NCBI GenBank assembly: GCA_016292335.1
Contig: JAECRX010000037.1
Location: 1 to 7,880, forward strand
DNA from: Candidatus Sifarchaeum subterraneum
Lineage (GTDB): Archaea > Asgardarchaeota > Sifarchaeia > Sifarchaeales > Sifarchaeaceae
DNA length: 7,880 nt
Reading direction: 5' to 3'
Positions within the stretch are counted from its first letter, which is position 1; the number at the start of each line of letters is the position of its first letter. A program made the position numbers and the translations under genes. The notes below the pieces were generated by a model. It was not told the origin of the DNA and searched no databases. It worked only from the letters and a program-made list of their open reading frames with translations. This document shows, in pieces, positions 1 through 5,632 of this stretch.

Positions 1-28
1 GACATATGTATACATCAGGTCGTTCCAA
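1..28 (-). CDS. 5' end of a divergent gene leaving the window (partial, tentative)
   Basis: On the minus strand an AAGGAG ribosome-binding site (plus-strand CTCCTT at 37-42) is followed after 8 nt by a TTG at 28-26. It opens a frame reading roughly M-E-R-P-D-V-Y-I-C before the window edge. A TATA-like CTTTAAATT lies on the same strand at 104-96, which would give a leader of about 45-50 nt. Only nine codons are visible, so no product can be named. A start at the ATG of 15-13 is possible but lies about 20 nt from the ribosome-binding site. The call rests only on the spacing of these signals. Confidence 0.35.
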
Positions 29-270
29 CTTATTTACTCCTTATCTTTTCTATTTAGATTCTGATGTTTATTTAGCTCCTAATCTTTTTTGCCTAAATTT
101 AAAGATTTTTCCGAAAAAAATTTAAAACCTCCTTAAAATTCTTTTACTTACAAAAATACTCAGAAAAATTCTATCTTTCGTTGACTCTGAATTTTCCAAT
201 AGAAAATTTTGGGTTAGAATATGAGTATTGATGACAGAAAATATTTTCTTCTACCAGTAGAATTTTCATT

Positions 271-293
271 GGTAACCACAGTCTATGGTTGCC
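271..293. other. Intergenic hairpin, 8-bp stem with 7-nt loop
   Basis: GGTAACCA (271-278) pairs with TGGTTGCC (286-293) around the loop CAGTCTA. As RNA on the plus strand all eight pairs form, one of them G-U. It is the strongest structure in the psmA upstream region and is not followed by a T tract on either strand, so it does not look like a terminator. It could be an operator, part of an untranslated leader, or part of a small RNA. The function is unknown. Confidence 0.5.
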
Positions 294-479
294 GATAAAA
301 AAGGGCTCCCTCTGCTTTTAAACCCCAAAACACACAATAAACCTAATAGTTACGAAATTCTTATAGAAGATAAAAGAAAAGAAGATTCTAGGAATAAGCT
401 TATTACCAAAAAATATCACTGGGAAATGAGAGATAGATTGGAATTCTAAAAAGGTTACTCATCTGAATTTCTTTTTCAT

Positions 480-488
480 CTTTAAACA
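480..488 (+). promoter_or_regulatory. Probable TATA box of the psmA operon
   Basis: CTTTAAACA lies about 40 nt before the psmA start. A start of transcription about 25 nt downstream of the box centre would fall near 508-510, leaving a short leader that just contains the AAGGAGGA ribosome-binding site. A nearly identical CTTTAAC box sits at a similar distance from the DHH gene start. Confidence 0.45.
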
Positions 489-510
489 ATAGCTCTGAAG
501 TCAAAAAATA

Positions 511-518
511 AAGGAGGA
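511..518 (+). promoter_or_regulatory. psmA ribosome-binding site
   Basis: AAGGAGGA ends 6 nt before the ATG at 525. It is the strongest Shine-Dalgarno sequence in the window and fixes the psmA start. Confidence 0.8.
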
Positions 519-524
519 TTTCCT

Positions 525-1247
525 ATGTTTGCCCCACCTGGGCTCGGATATGATCGTGCAATCACTATCTTTTCTCCTGATGGAAGGCTATTTCAAGTTG
601 AATATGCGATTGAAGCAGTTAGAAGAGGAACAACAGCTATTGGTGTTAGATCTGATAAGGAAGGTGTTGTTTTAGCAGTAGAAAAGAGAGTTTTAAGTAA
701 GTTAGTTGAACCCAAAAGTGTTGAGAAAATTTTTAAAATTGATGATCACATTGGTTTAGCAATTGCAGGTCTTACCGCTGATGCTCGGATCCTTGTAGAT
801 CAAGCAAGAATTCACGCACAAATAAATCGTTTGACTTATGATGAACCAATAAGCGTTGAAAGCTTAACAAAAAGAATAGGTGATTTAAAACAGCTTTACA
901 CTCAACATGCTGGTGTTAGACCATTTGGTGTAAAGCTTCTCATAGGTGGAGTGGATAATGGACCTCATTTGTTTATGACGGATCCAAGCGGAACCTTCTG
1001 GGGACATAGAGGTGCAGCAATAGGTGCAGGTGCCCAAATAGCCACAGAAATTCTTGAAAAGGAGCATCAACCTGATTTGGATCTTGATGGAGCAATTGAT
1101 ATTGCACTTAAGGCCCTAAGTCATGTCATAGAGGGGGAACTAGATCCGACAAAAGTTGAAATCGCAGTTATTAGAGCCGAAGACAAGGAATTTGAGAAAC
1201 TTTCCCCCGAAGAAGTCCAAGAGTACATTGATAAAAGCAGAACATAA
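525..1247 (+). CDS. psmA: 20S proteasome alpha subunit
   Basis: The 240-residue product is a full-length archaeal proteasome alpha subunit (usual length about 230-260). Seven copies form each outer ring of the 20S core, which gates substrate entry and docks the regulatory ATPase. The N terminus shows the family signature: the gate residues Y9-D10-R11 followed by AITIFSPDGRLFQVEYA. The Lys of SVEKI (about K68) matches the conserved pocket lysine that receives the C-terminal HbYX tails of activating ATPases. RPFGVKLLIGG and GAQIATEILEKE in the central part are also typical. It lacks the catalytic N-terminal Thr of beta subunits, as expected. Start: ATG with AAGGAGGA 6 nt upstream. It is the first gene of the operon; SBDS follows after 19 nt, as in many archaea. 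Confidence 0.98.
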   Translation: MFAPPGLGYDRAITIFSPDGRLFQVEYAIEAVRRGTTAIGVRSDKEGVVLAVEKRVLSKLVEPKSVEKIFKIDDHIGLAIAGLTADARILVDQARIHAQINRLTYDEPISVESLTKRIGDLKQLYTQHAGVRPFGVKLLIGGVDNGPHLFMTDPSGTFWGHRGAAIGAGAQIATEILEKEHQPDLDLDGAIDIALKALSHVIEGELDPTKVEIAVIRAEDKEFEKLSPEEVQEYIDKSRT

Positions 1248-1266
1248 TTAAAAGCAGTTGATTTAA

Positions 1267-1974
1267 TTGCTCAAAAAATGGGTTAGGTTTGAAAACGAAG
1301 TCATAGCAAGACTAATAACACATGGCGAACGATTTGAAATCATTGTGGATTCTGAAAAAACACAAGAATTCAAGTCTGGAAAAGAAGAAGTCGACATCCT
1401 TGATGTCCTATCCACTGATACAATTTTTAGCGATGCAAAAAAAGGAAGAAAAGCAGAAGATGAGAAAATACAGGAAATATTTGGGACCATGGACCCTCTT
1501 GCGATTGCAAAAATTATTCTTGAGAAGGGAGAAATACAAGTCACAGTAGAACAACGTAGAGAGTTAATTGAAAACAAAAAGAAACAACTTATTACATACA
1601 TCTCAAAGAATTGTATTAACCCAAAAACAGGACTCCCTCATCCTCCAGAAAGAATAAGAAGAGCAATGGACGAAATTAATGTTTCAATAGACTTAAAACA
1701 GCCTATTGAGGAACAAGCCAAAGATATTGTCAGAAAAATGAGTGAGATAATTCCCATTAGAATGGAGCAAATAGTGATTGCCGCCCGAATCCCACCCGAA
1801 TTTACGGGAAAAGCATATGGGTTGGTATCTGGTTTTGGACATATCCAAAAAGATGAGTGGCAGCCGGATGGGTCGTGGATAGTAATTGTAGAAATTCCAT
1901 CGGGTCTCAAAGAGAATTTTCTTGAAAAATTGAATGCCTTGACCAAAGGCAAAGTTCAAACCAAAATTTTGTGA
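1267..1974 (+). CDS. sdo1: Ribosome maturation protein SBDS (Sdo1) homologue
   Basis: The 235-residue product matches the three-domain SBDS family. In eukaryotes this protein acts with the GTPase EFL1 to release the anti-association factor eIF6 from nascent 60S subunits; an analogous role with archaeal aIF6 is inferred. The N-terminal FYSH domain spans about residues 5-90 (VIARLITHGERFEIIVD, FSDAKKGRKA, then the IFGTMDPLAIAKIILEKGEI segment). A middle helical domain follows, with the hallmark NCINPKTGLPHPPERI near 115-130. The C-terminal ferredoxin-like domain runs to the end (IVIAARIPPEFTGKAYG, GSWIVIVEIPSG). The start is forced: an in-frame TAA sits directly before the TTG, and no other start lies before the conserved N terminus. 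There is no good Shine-Dalgarno site, only GTTGAT upstream, so translation may depend on the preceding psmA gene 19 nt away. Confidence 0.96.
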   Translation: MLKKWVRFENEVIARLITHGERFEIIVDSEKTQEFKSGKEEVDILDVLSTDTIFSDAKKGRKAEDEKIQEIFGTMDPLAIAKIILEKGEIQVTVEQRRELIENKKKQLITYISKNCINPKTGLPHPPERIRRAMDEINVSIDLKQPIEEQAKDIVRKMSEIIPIRMEQIVIAARIPPEFTGKAYGLVSGFGHIQKDEWQPDGSWIVIVEIPSGLKENFLEKLNALTKGKVQTKIL

Positions 1975-2015
1975 AAAAATGTATGGAAATTGTATGTAAA
2001 AAATTGTCTAATTCT

Positions 2016-2058
2016 AAAAGGATGAATTTGTTATGCAAAAGAGGTGAATTTGCCATGT
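2016..2058 (+). repeat. Imperfect tandem duplication of the rrp4 translation start region
   Basis: Two adjacent copies of about 21-22 bp run from 2016-2036 and 2037-2058. Each reads AAAAG, then a purine-rich Shine-Dalgarno-like core, TGAATTTG, two pyrimidines and ATG. With one gap, 17 of about 21 positions agree. The second copy supplies the real rrp4 ribosome-binding site (GAGGTGA, 2041-2047) and ATG (2055). The first copy carries its own ATG at 2033 in another frame, giving a 4-codon ORF (M-Q-K-R-stop) whose TGA (2045-2047) lies inside the real ribosome-binding site. Confidence 0.7.
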
Positions 2059-2756
2059 CACTTTATTTCGAACGAAGACAAGTTGTAGTTCCAGGGGATC
2101 TATTGGCAGAGGGTAATTACAGAAATGGAAACGGGACTTTCAAAGAACTCGGAAAAATCTTTGCCTCTGTCATTGGATTGGCTGTGGTTAAAGGAAATGT
2201 AATCCATGTAGTACCTCTGGAGGGGGTGTATATTCCAAAAGCTGGTGATGAAGTTATTGGGAAGATTGTTGATGTTTCTCTAACAACGTGGCAAGTGGAT
2301 ATTAAGTCACCGTATTTTGGCGTACTCCATGCTTCAAACGCTGTGGACTTACCATTTAATCCATTGAGAACAAATATCCGTAGATATTTTGATTTGGGAG
2401 ACACTATTTTCGCAGAGGTAATTTCATTTGATCGAACAAGAGATCCAGTCCTAACAACAAAAGGAAAAGGACTAGGTAAATTAAGGGGGGGCAAACTCGT
2501 TGAAGTATTTCCAACCAAAATTCCACGCTTGATTGGGAGAAAAGGCTCAATGATAAGTATGATTAAAAGAGAAACAGGATGTAAAGTTGTCGTTGGCCAG
2601 AATGGCATGATTTGGATTTCTGGAAGGACTTCTGAAGATGAAGAACTTGTTGTTTCAGCCATTAGAAAAATTGAACGAGAAGCACATACGTCTGGGCTTA
2701 CAGATAGAATACGAGAATTAATCAAAGAGAGTGGGAGAAAAAATGACGAGAATTAA
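2055..2756 (+). CDS. rrp4: Exosome complex RNA-binding subunit Rrp4
   Basis: The 233-residue product is the S1/KH cap subunit of the archaeal exosome. It binds RNA and, with Csl4, lines the entry pore above the Rrp41/Rrp42 ring. The N-terminal domain contains RRQVVVPGDLLAEG (about residues 7-20). An S1 domain follows from about 60 to 130 (GDEVIGKIVDV, YFGVLHASNA). A KH domain starts near 145, with the GxxG loop G-R-K-G at about 161-164. Start choice: the frame is open back to a GTG at 1971 overlapping the SBDS stop, but those 28 codons are unlike the family. ATG 2055 has GAGGTGA 7 nt upstream and places the conserved motif correctly. The leader holds a duplicated start region with a mini-ORF. 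The 3' end overlaps rrp41 by 14 nt. Confidence 0.96.
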   Translation: MSLYFERRQVVVPGDLLAEGNYRNGNGTFKELGKIFASVIGLAVVKGNVIHVVPLEGVYIPKAGDEVIGKIVDVSLTTWQVDIKSPYFGVLHASNAVDLPFNPLRTNIRRYFDLGDTIFAEVISFDRTRDPVLTTKGKGLGKLRGGKLVEVFPTKIPRLIGRKGSMISMIKRETGCKVVVGQNGMIWISGRTSEDEELVVSAIRKIEREAHTSGLTDRIRELIKESGRKNDEN

Positions 2757-2761
2757 TCAAA
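2711..2761 (+). repeat. 16-bp direct repeat across the rrp4/rrp41 overlap
   Basis: ACGAGAATTAATCAAA occurs perfectly at 2711-2726 and again at 2746-2761, exactly 35 bp apart. The first copy encodes R-E-L-I-K in Rrp4. The second supplies the last codons and TAA stop of rrp4, and in the shifted frame the first codons of rrp41 (T-R-I-N-Q). It looks like a small duplication that formed or moved this gene junction. Confidence 0.75.
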
Positions 2762-3531
2762 ATTCCTATGAAAGATTAATAGATGAAAATGAAATCAGGA
2801 TTGACGGTAGAAAACTAGATGAACTGCGACCAATCAATATTGAAGTTGGTATCCTCACTAATGCATACGGCTCAGCTCTCCTTCACCATGGAAAAAATAA
2901 GATCTTAGCAGCAGTTTTCGGGCCACGTGAACTGCATCCCCGTCATTTAGCTTTGCCCGACAGGGCCCTTGTAAGATGTGAATACCGGATGACCACCTTT
3001 TCCGTAGAGGAGAGAAAAAGTCCAGCTCCTAGCAGAAGGGAAATTGAATTATCAAAGGTCATTCGCGAATCACTAGAGCCTGCGATCTTCACACATCTAT
3101 ATCCTAGAACATCTGTAGATGTCTTCATCGAAGTTTTGCAGGCAGATGGAGGAACTCGCTGTGATGGCATTACCGCTGCTTCAACAGCTTTAGCAGATGC
3201 AGGGGTACCACTAAGGGACTTAGTAGTTGCATGTGCTGTTGGAAAAGTGGAAGGACACATTTTACTAGACCTAGATGACATAGAGGATAAAAAAGGAGAG
3301 GCAGATATGCCGATAGCCATTCTTCCAAGAAACAAGGAAGTAACACTACTTCAAATGGATGGACAATTGAGCAGAGAAGAATTTCAAAGGGCACTTGACC
3401 TCGCAATTAAAGGATGCGAACAAATTCATGAAATGCAGAAAGAGGCTTTGAGGAAAAAATATTCGGAGATTCAGGAAGAGGTTTTGGAAGAATTAAATGA
3501 ATTTTCTGAAAAGGAGGAAAATCAAGATTGA
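2743..3531 (+). CDS. rrp41: Exosome catalytic subunit Rrp41 (phosphorolytic 3'-5' exoribonuclease)
   Basis: The 262-residue product is the active RNase PH-fold subunit of the hexameric Rrp41/Rrp42 ring. It degrades RNA 3' to 5' with phosphate, releasing nucleoside diphosphates, and in many archaea can add A-rich tails in the reverse reaction. Counting from the ATG at 2743, the RNA-binding pair in the SRRE motif falls at R98 and R99. The acidic residues of the EDKKGEADMP motif fall at D182 and D188, the same numbers as in the well-studied Sulfolobus enzyme, which supports this start. GGAG lies 6 nt upstream. A GTG at 2731 would add four residues and is less likely. The charged C-terminal tail (residues about 225-262) is rich in Glu and Lys. 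The gene overlaps the rrp4 end by 14 nt. Confidence 0.97.
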   Translation: MTRINQNSYERLIDENEIRIDGRKLDELRPINIEVGILTNAYGSALLHHGKNKILAAVFGPRELHPRHLALPDRALVRCEYRMTTFSVEERKSPAPSRREIELSKVIRESLEPAIFTHLYPRTSVDVFIEVLQADGGTRCDGITAASTALADAGVPLRDLVVACAVGKVEGHILLDLDDIEDKKGEADMPIAILPRNKEVTLLQMDGQLSREEFQRALDLAIKGCEQIHEMQKEALRKKYSEIQEEVLEELNEFSEKEENQD

Positions 3532-4322
3532 TGAAGACACACCAAATCATCAGCGAGATTGAACGTGAGCATATAAGATCTTTAGTGAAAAAGGGCTTAA
3601 GAATCGATGGGAGATCTTTAGATGACTTTAGAGAAATTCAGATTAAAACAGGAGTTGTAGAAAAAGCAGAAGGTTCAGCAGAAGTCCAACTGGGGAATAC
3701 AAAAGTATTGGCAGGTATCAAAGCCGAAATTGGCCCACCCTTCTCAGATACACCGAATAATGCTGTGGTCACCGTAAATATTGAATTTATCCCGCTGGCT
3801 TCACCGCTATTTGAGTCTGGGCCTCCTGGAGAAGCTGCAATTGAAATAGCGAGAGTAATCGATAGAGGAATCAGAGAAACTAAAGCGATCGATCTTAAAA
3901 GTCTTTGTATAATTCCCGGAGATAAAGTGTGGGTTATATTTGTTGACATCTACATTCTTGACCACGATGGAAACTTATTTGACGCATCGTCGATAGGTGC
4001 ACTTGCAGCATTATTAACGACAAAAATCAAAAAAACTAACGTTCAAAATGGAGAAGTTGAGTTACTAGATGAATTGCAACCACTTTCCATAGCGACCAAA
4101 CCAATTTCGACAACATTTGCTAAAATAAGGGATGAACTCCTTATAGATCCTTCTCTAATTGAAGAGAGCGTGGCAGATGCACGTTTAACAATCACCCATG
4201 ATTCAGATGGAAATTTATGCGCAATGCAGAAAGGTGGAAAGGGTTCTTTTACACTAGAATCTATCTTAAAGGCAGTAGACATAGCGAGAATGAAAAGTGA
4301 GGAGATAAGAGAAAAAATTTAA
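3531..4322 (+). CDS. rrp42: Exosome non-catalytic ring subunit Rrp42
   Basis: The 263-residue product is the second RNase PH-fold subunit of the exosome ring. It has no phosphorolytic site of its own but is needed to build the composite active site and RNA path with Rrp41. Family features are IDGRSLDDFR near residue 25, GSAEVQLGNTKVLAGIKAEIGPP around 48-70, the GPPGEAAIEIARVIDR segment near 98-113, and DHDGNLFDASSIGALAALL near 144-162. The GEADMP motif of Rrp41 is absent, and the matching region reads LLIDPSLIEESVADARL, typical of Rrp42. AAGGAGG at 3511-3517 precedes the start. ATG 3531 shares one base with the rrp41 stop (TGATG). A TTG at 3528 gives one more residue with better spacing, so the two cannot be separated by eye. 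Confidence 0.96.
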   Translation: MKTHQIISEIEREHIRSLVKKGLRIDGRSLDDFREIQIKTGVVEKAEGSAEVQLGNTKVLAGIKAEIGPPFSDTPNNAVVTVNIEFIPLASPLFESGPPGEAAIEIARVIDRGIRETKAIDLKSLCIIPGDKVWVIFVDIYILDHDGNLFDASSIGALAALLTTKIKKTNVQNGEVELLDELQPLSIATKPISTTFAKIRDELLIDPSLIEESVADARLTITHDSDGNLCAMQKGGKGSFTLESILKAVDIARMKSEEIREKI

Positions 4323-4356
4323 AGAAAGAAGAGAAGAAAAAATATGGGGCGATAAC

Positions 4357-4635
4357 TTGGCAAGAACAAAAAAGGTAGGCACTACAGGAAGGTATGGGGC
4401 GAGGTATGGGGCGACCATCCGAAAGCGAGTTCGAAAATTAGAAGAAAAAATGAAAATGCCTCATAGATGCCCACGATGTAGAATTAAAGCAATCAAAAGG
4501 AAAAGTGTTGGAGTCTGGGTATGCAAAAAGTGTGGGTTTATTTTCTCTGGTGGCGCATATATTCCACTTACCGATGCAGGCAAGATGGTTGTTAGAACTG
4601 CAAGACGTACACATGAATCGAAAACGACGTCTTAA
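4357..4635 (+). CDS. rpl37ae: Large-subunit ribosomal protein L37Ae (eL43)
   Basis: The 92-residue basic product is a zinc-ribbon protein of the 50S subunit. The zinc ligands are two CxxC pairs, at C38/C41 (RCPRC) and C56/C59 (VCKKC). The N-terminal TTGRYGARYG and the C-terminal FSGGAYIPLTDAGKMVVRTA are conserved in the family. The internal RYGA-RYGA reflects a perfect 12-bp tandem repeat (4391-4402 and 4403-4414). The start is TTG 4357, which reads M-A-R-T-K-K-V-G as expected; no ATG or GTG fits. The likely ribosome-binding site is GGGGCGAT immediately upstream, inside a three-codon ATG-GGG-CGA-TAA ORF ending 1 nt before the start. It lies 34 nt after rrp42. The usual downstream partner rpoP is not present. 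Confidence 0.95.
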   Translation: MARTKKVGTTGRYGARYGATIRKRVRKLEEKMKMPHRCPRCRIKAIKRKSVGVWVCKKCGFIFSGGAYIPLTDAGKMVVRTARRTHESKTTS

Positions 4636-4688
4636 TTAACAGTAAACAAAAAAGAATTTTTTTAACCCTGAAGACTTAAAAGGAGAGA

Positions 4689-4955
4689 TTGCTGATTCTA
4701 CAAGAAATAAAGACCACCGTAGAAATCAGAATGATGAATGAACATATGCAAACGATTGCATATAATTCCCTAGCTCCAGAGATAGCTTCTCAAAAGACCA
4801 TCCGATCCAAGGTAGAGCTTAATAAATCTAAGAAACAATCAATTATCCTTGAAATTACTGCAAGAGACATTACCGCCCTTCTTGCTTCACTGAACGCCTA
4901 CTTGAGATGGATTATGGTTTCAAGAGATATATTTAATTTACAGGAGGGAATGTAG
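4689..4955 (+). CDS. pcc1: KEOPS complex subunit Pcc1
   Basis: The 88-residue product resembles the small dimerising subunit of KEOPS, the complex that makes N6-threonylcarbamoyladenosine at position 37 of ANN-decoding tRNAs. Typical signs are its length (about 80-90), the YNSLAPE segment near residues 25-31, a central strand rich in charged and aliphatic residues, and the C-terminal helix ITALLASLNAYLRWI (about 61-75), which resembles the A-D-(x)-A-L-R-A-x-x-N-x-x-L-R-W pattern. The position directly before prefoldin beta is also where pcc1 sits in other archaea. The TTG at 4689 is preceded by AAGGAGAG with only about 3 nt spacing; a CTG at 4692 would be better spaced. The ATG at 4731 would remove the first beta strand. 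The stop shares one base with the next gene start. Confidence 0.85.
   Translation: MLILQEIKTTVEIRMMNEHMQTIAYNSLAPEIASQKTIRSKVELNKSKKQSIILEITARDITALLASLNAYLRWIMVSRDIFNLQEGM
4942..4948 (+). promoter_or_regulatory. Prefoldin beta ribosome-binding site
   Basis: AGGAGGG lies inside the last codons of pcc1, 6 nt before the GTG at 4955, and decides that start. Together with the 1-nt stop/start overlap it suggests coupled translation of pcc1 and pfdB. Confidence 0.7.
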
Positions 4956-5320
4956 TGGAGGAAGAATTACCACCTCAATTGCAGCATCAAGTGATGCGTC
5001 TACAACAATTTGATCAACAAATGAGAATTTTAGCCACCCAAAAAACCCAGCTTGAGGCTGAATCTAGGGACACAGAACGTGCACTAGAAGAGTTGGAAAA
5101 AATAGCTCCAAATACGGCTGTTTATAAATCGATAGGAACACTTTTACTGAAAGCCGACCCCGAAAAGTTGAAAGAAGAACTTCAAGATAAAAAAGAAACG
5201 CTTGAAATGAGGATAAAAACACTGGAAAGACAAGAAGAACGTACAAGAAAGCAAATGGATCAATTAAGAACTCAGCTTGAACAACAATTGCAACAAAGAG
5301 GATTAAGAACTGCGGGATAG
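4955..5320 (+). CDS. pfdB: Prefoldin beta subunit
   Basis: The 121-residue product has the beta-prefoldin layout: an N-terminal coiled-coil helix (about residues 5-50, rich in Q, L and E), a short beta hairpin region (NTAVYKSIGTLLLKAD, about 52-68) and a second coiled-coil helix (about 69-118). Four beta and two alpha subunits form the jellyfish-shaped hexamer that captures unfolded proteins and hands them to the thermosome. The length is typical (about 115-125). The start is GTG 4955 with AGGAGGG 6 nt upstream. It is the last gene of the operon: 425 bp without a plus-strand gene and a terminator-like structure follow. The alpha subunit gene is not in the window. Confidence 0.95.
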   Translation: MEEELPPQLQHQVMRLQQFDQQMRILATQKTQLEAESRDTERALEELEKIAPNTAVYKSIGTLLLKADPEKLKEELQDKKETLEMRIKTLERQEERTRKQMDQLRTQLEQQLQQRGLRTAG

Positions 5321-5414
5321 TTATATCCTGAAGATCCTCTATATTTTATTATTAGTCCTTAGAAAAATTCATTTGGCCAAGGAATTTTTGGAAAACAGAA
5401 TTTTGAGCTTTAAT

Positions 5415-5446
5415 AGTCTTATCTAATATCTAAGACTTCTTTTTTT
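5415..5446 (+). terminator. Probable terminator of the exosome operon
   Basis: AGTCTTA (5415-5421) and TAAGACT (5431-5437) form a perfect 7-bp inverted repeat around a 9-nt loop, followed by TCTTTTTTT. This sits about 95 nt after the prefoldin beta stop. A weaker 6-bp hairpin (5314-5329) overlaps the prefoldin stop codon and is followed by a T-rich stretch at 5339-5353. Archaeal termination depends mainly on the T tract, and the structure strengthens the call. The 3' end of the minus-strand ORF at 5419-5592 overlaps it. Confidence 0.6.
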
Positions 5447-5592
5447 AGCTGAATTAACTTGACTTTGCCAAATTCTCTTGGTATGAACAGATAGATAGGA
5501 CAGGTTCCTCTTTCACGTTTTGTGTATGGAGATGGGATTCCGTCATGAGATGGGTAAGATTGACCGTTGAAGAGTTGCATCGGTCCAACCAT
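5419..5592 (-). CDS. Small hypothetical protein, convergent to the operon
   Basis: A 57-codon ORF runs on the minus strand from ATG 5592 to TAA 5419-5421. The product begins M-V-G-P-M-Q-L-F-N-G and has a Pro/Ser/Tyr-rich middle (YPSHDGIPSPYTKRERG, residues about 13-29). Then comes a hydrophobic strand-like run CPIYLFIPREFGKVKLIQL (31-49) and a charged tail. The amino-acid mix and the greater share of C at third codon positions look like coding sequence, while the plus-strand frames here are full of stops. There is one Cys, no membrane segment and no zinc motif. No clear Shine-Dalgarno site precedes the ATG; a second ATG lies four codons in. I do not recognise a family. It could also be the end of a decayed gene. 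Its last codons form one arm of the operon terminator. Confidence 0.45.
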   Translation of the reverse strand: MVGPMQLFNGQSYPSHDGIPSPYTKRERGTCPIYLFIPREFGKVKLIQLKKEVLDIR

Positions 5593-5632
5593 GAAAAGGA
5601 GAATGTGACAATTTCAAGTTAATAAGTAATAG

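Larger units (their letters stand above)
29..510. other. A+T-rich divergent intergenic region without a convincing gene
   Basis: This stretch is far richer in A and T than the flanking genes and has stops in every frame at short intervals. It probably holds the promoters of both psmA (rightward) and the left-edge gene (leftward). Visible structure comprises a strong hairpin at 271-293, a 7-bp hairpin at 190-208 (AATTTTC/GAAAATT, loop CAATA), a 14-bp perfect palindrome at 236-249 (AGAAAATATTTTCT) and a 12-bp palindrome at 393-404 (AATAAGCTTATT). These could be operators or simply A+T-rich sequence; nothing visible decides which. No tRNA, rRNA or CRISPR pattern was seen. Confidence 0.6.

Noticed and set aside
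128..134. Minus-strand AAGGAGG, a perfect Shine-Dalgarno sequence
   Set aside because: No ATG, GTG or TTG follows within a usable distance, so it does not start a gene.
228..250. Possible C/D-box small RNA (TTGATGA, a C-box-like motif)
   Set aside because: No D box (CTGA) follows at a sensible distance and no terminal stem is present.
171..269. Minus-strand 32-codon ORF beginning M-K-I-L-L-V-E-E-N, like the start of a response regulator
   Set aside because: The resemblance stops after nine residues, no phospho-acceptor Asp follows, there is no ribosome-binding site, and the frame ends after 32 codons. Treated as chance.
1971..2054. 28-codon N-terminal extension of Rrp4 from the GTG overlapping the SBDS stop
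   Set aside because: The extension is unlike Rrp4 proteins and has no suitable ribosome-binding site, while ATG 2055 has GAGGTGA at ideal spacing and the conserved domain begins just after it.
2117..2725. Long minus-strand ORF (202 codons) opposite rrp4
   Set aside because: It lies wholly antisense to a clearly conserved gene and has low-complexity Ser/Thr/Pro/Ile content typical of a shadow frame.
5314..5329. GGGATA/TATCCT hairpin overlapping the prefoldin stop as the main terminator
   Set aside because: The stem is short, with a G-U end, and the T-rich part is interrupted. The inverted repeat with T tract at 5415-5446 is much stronger.
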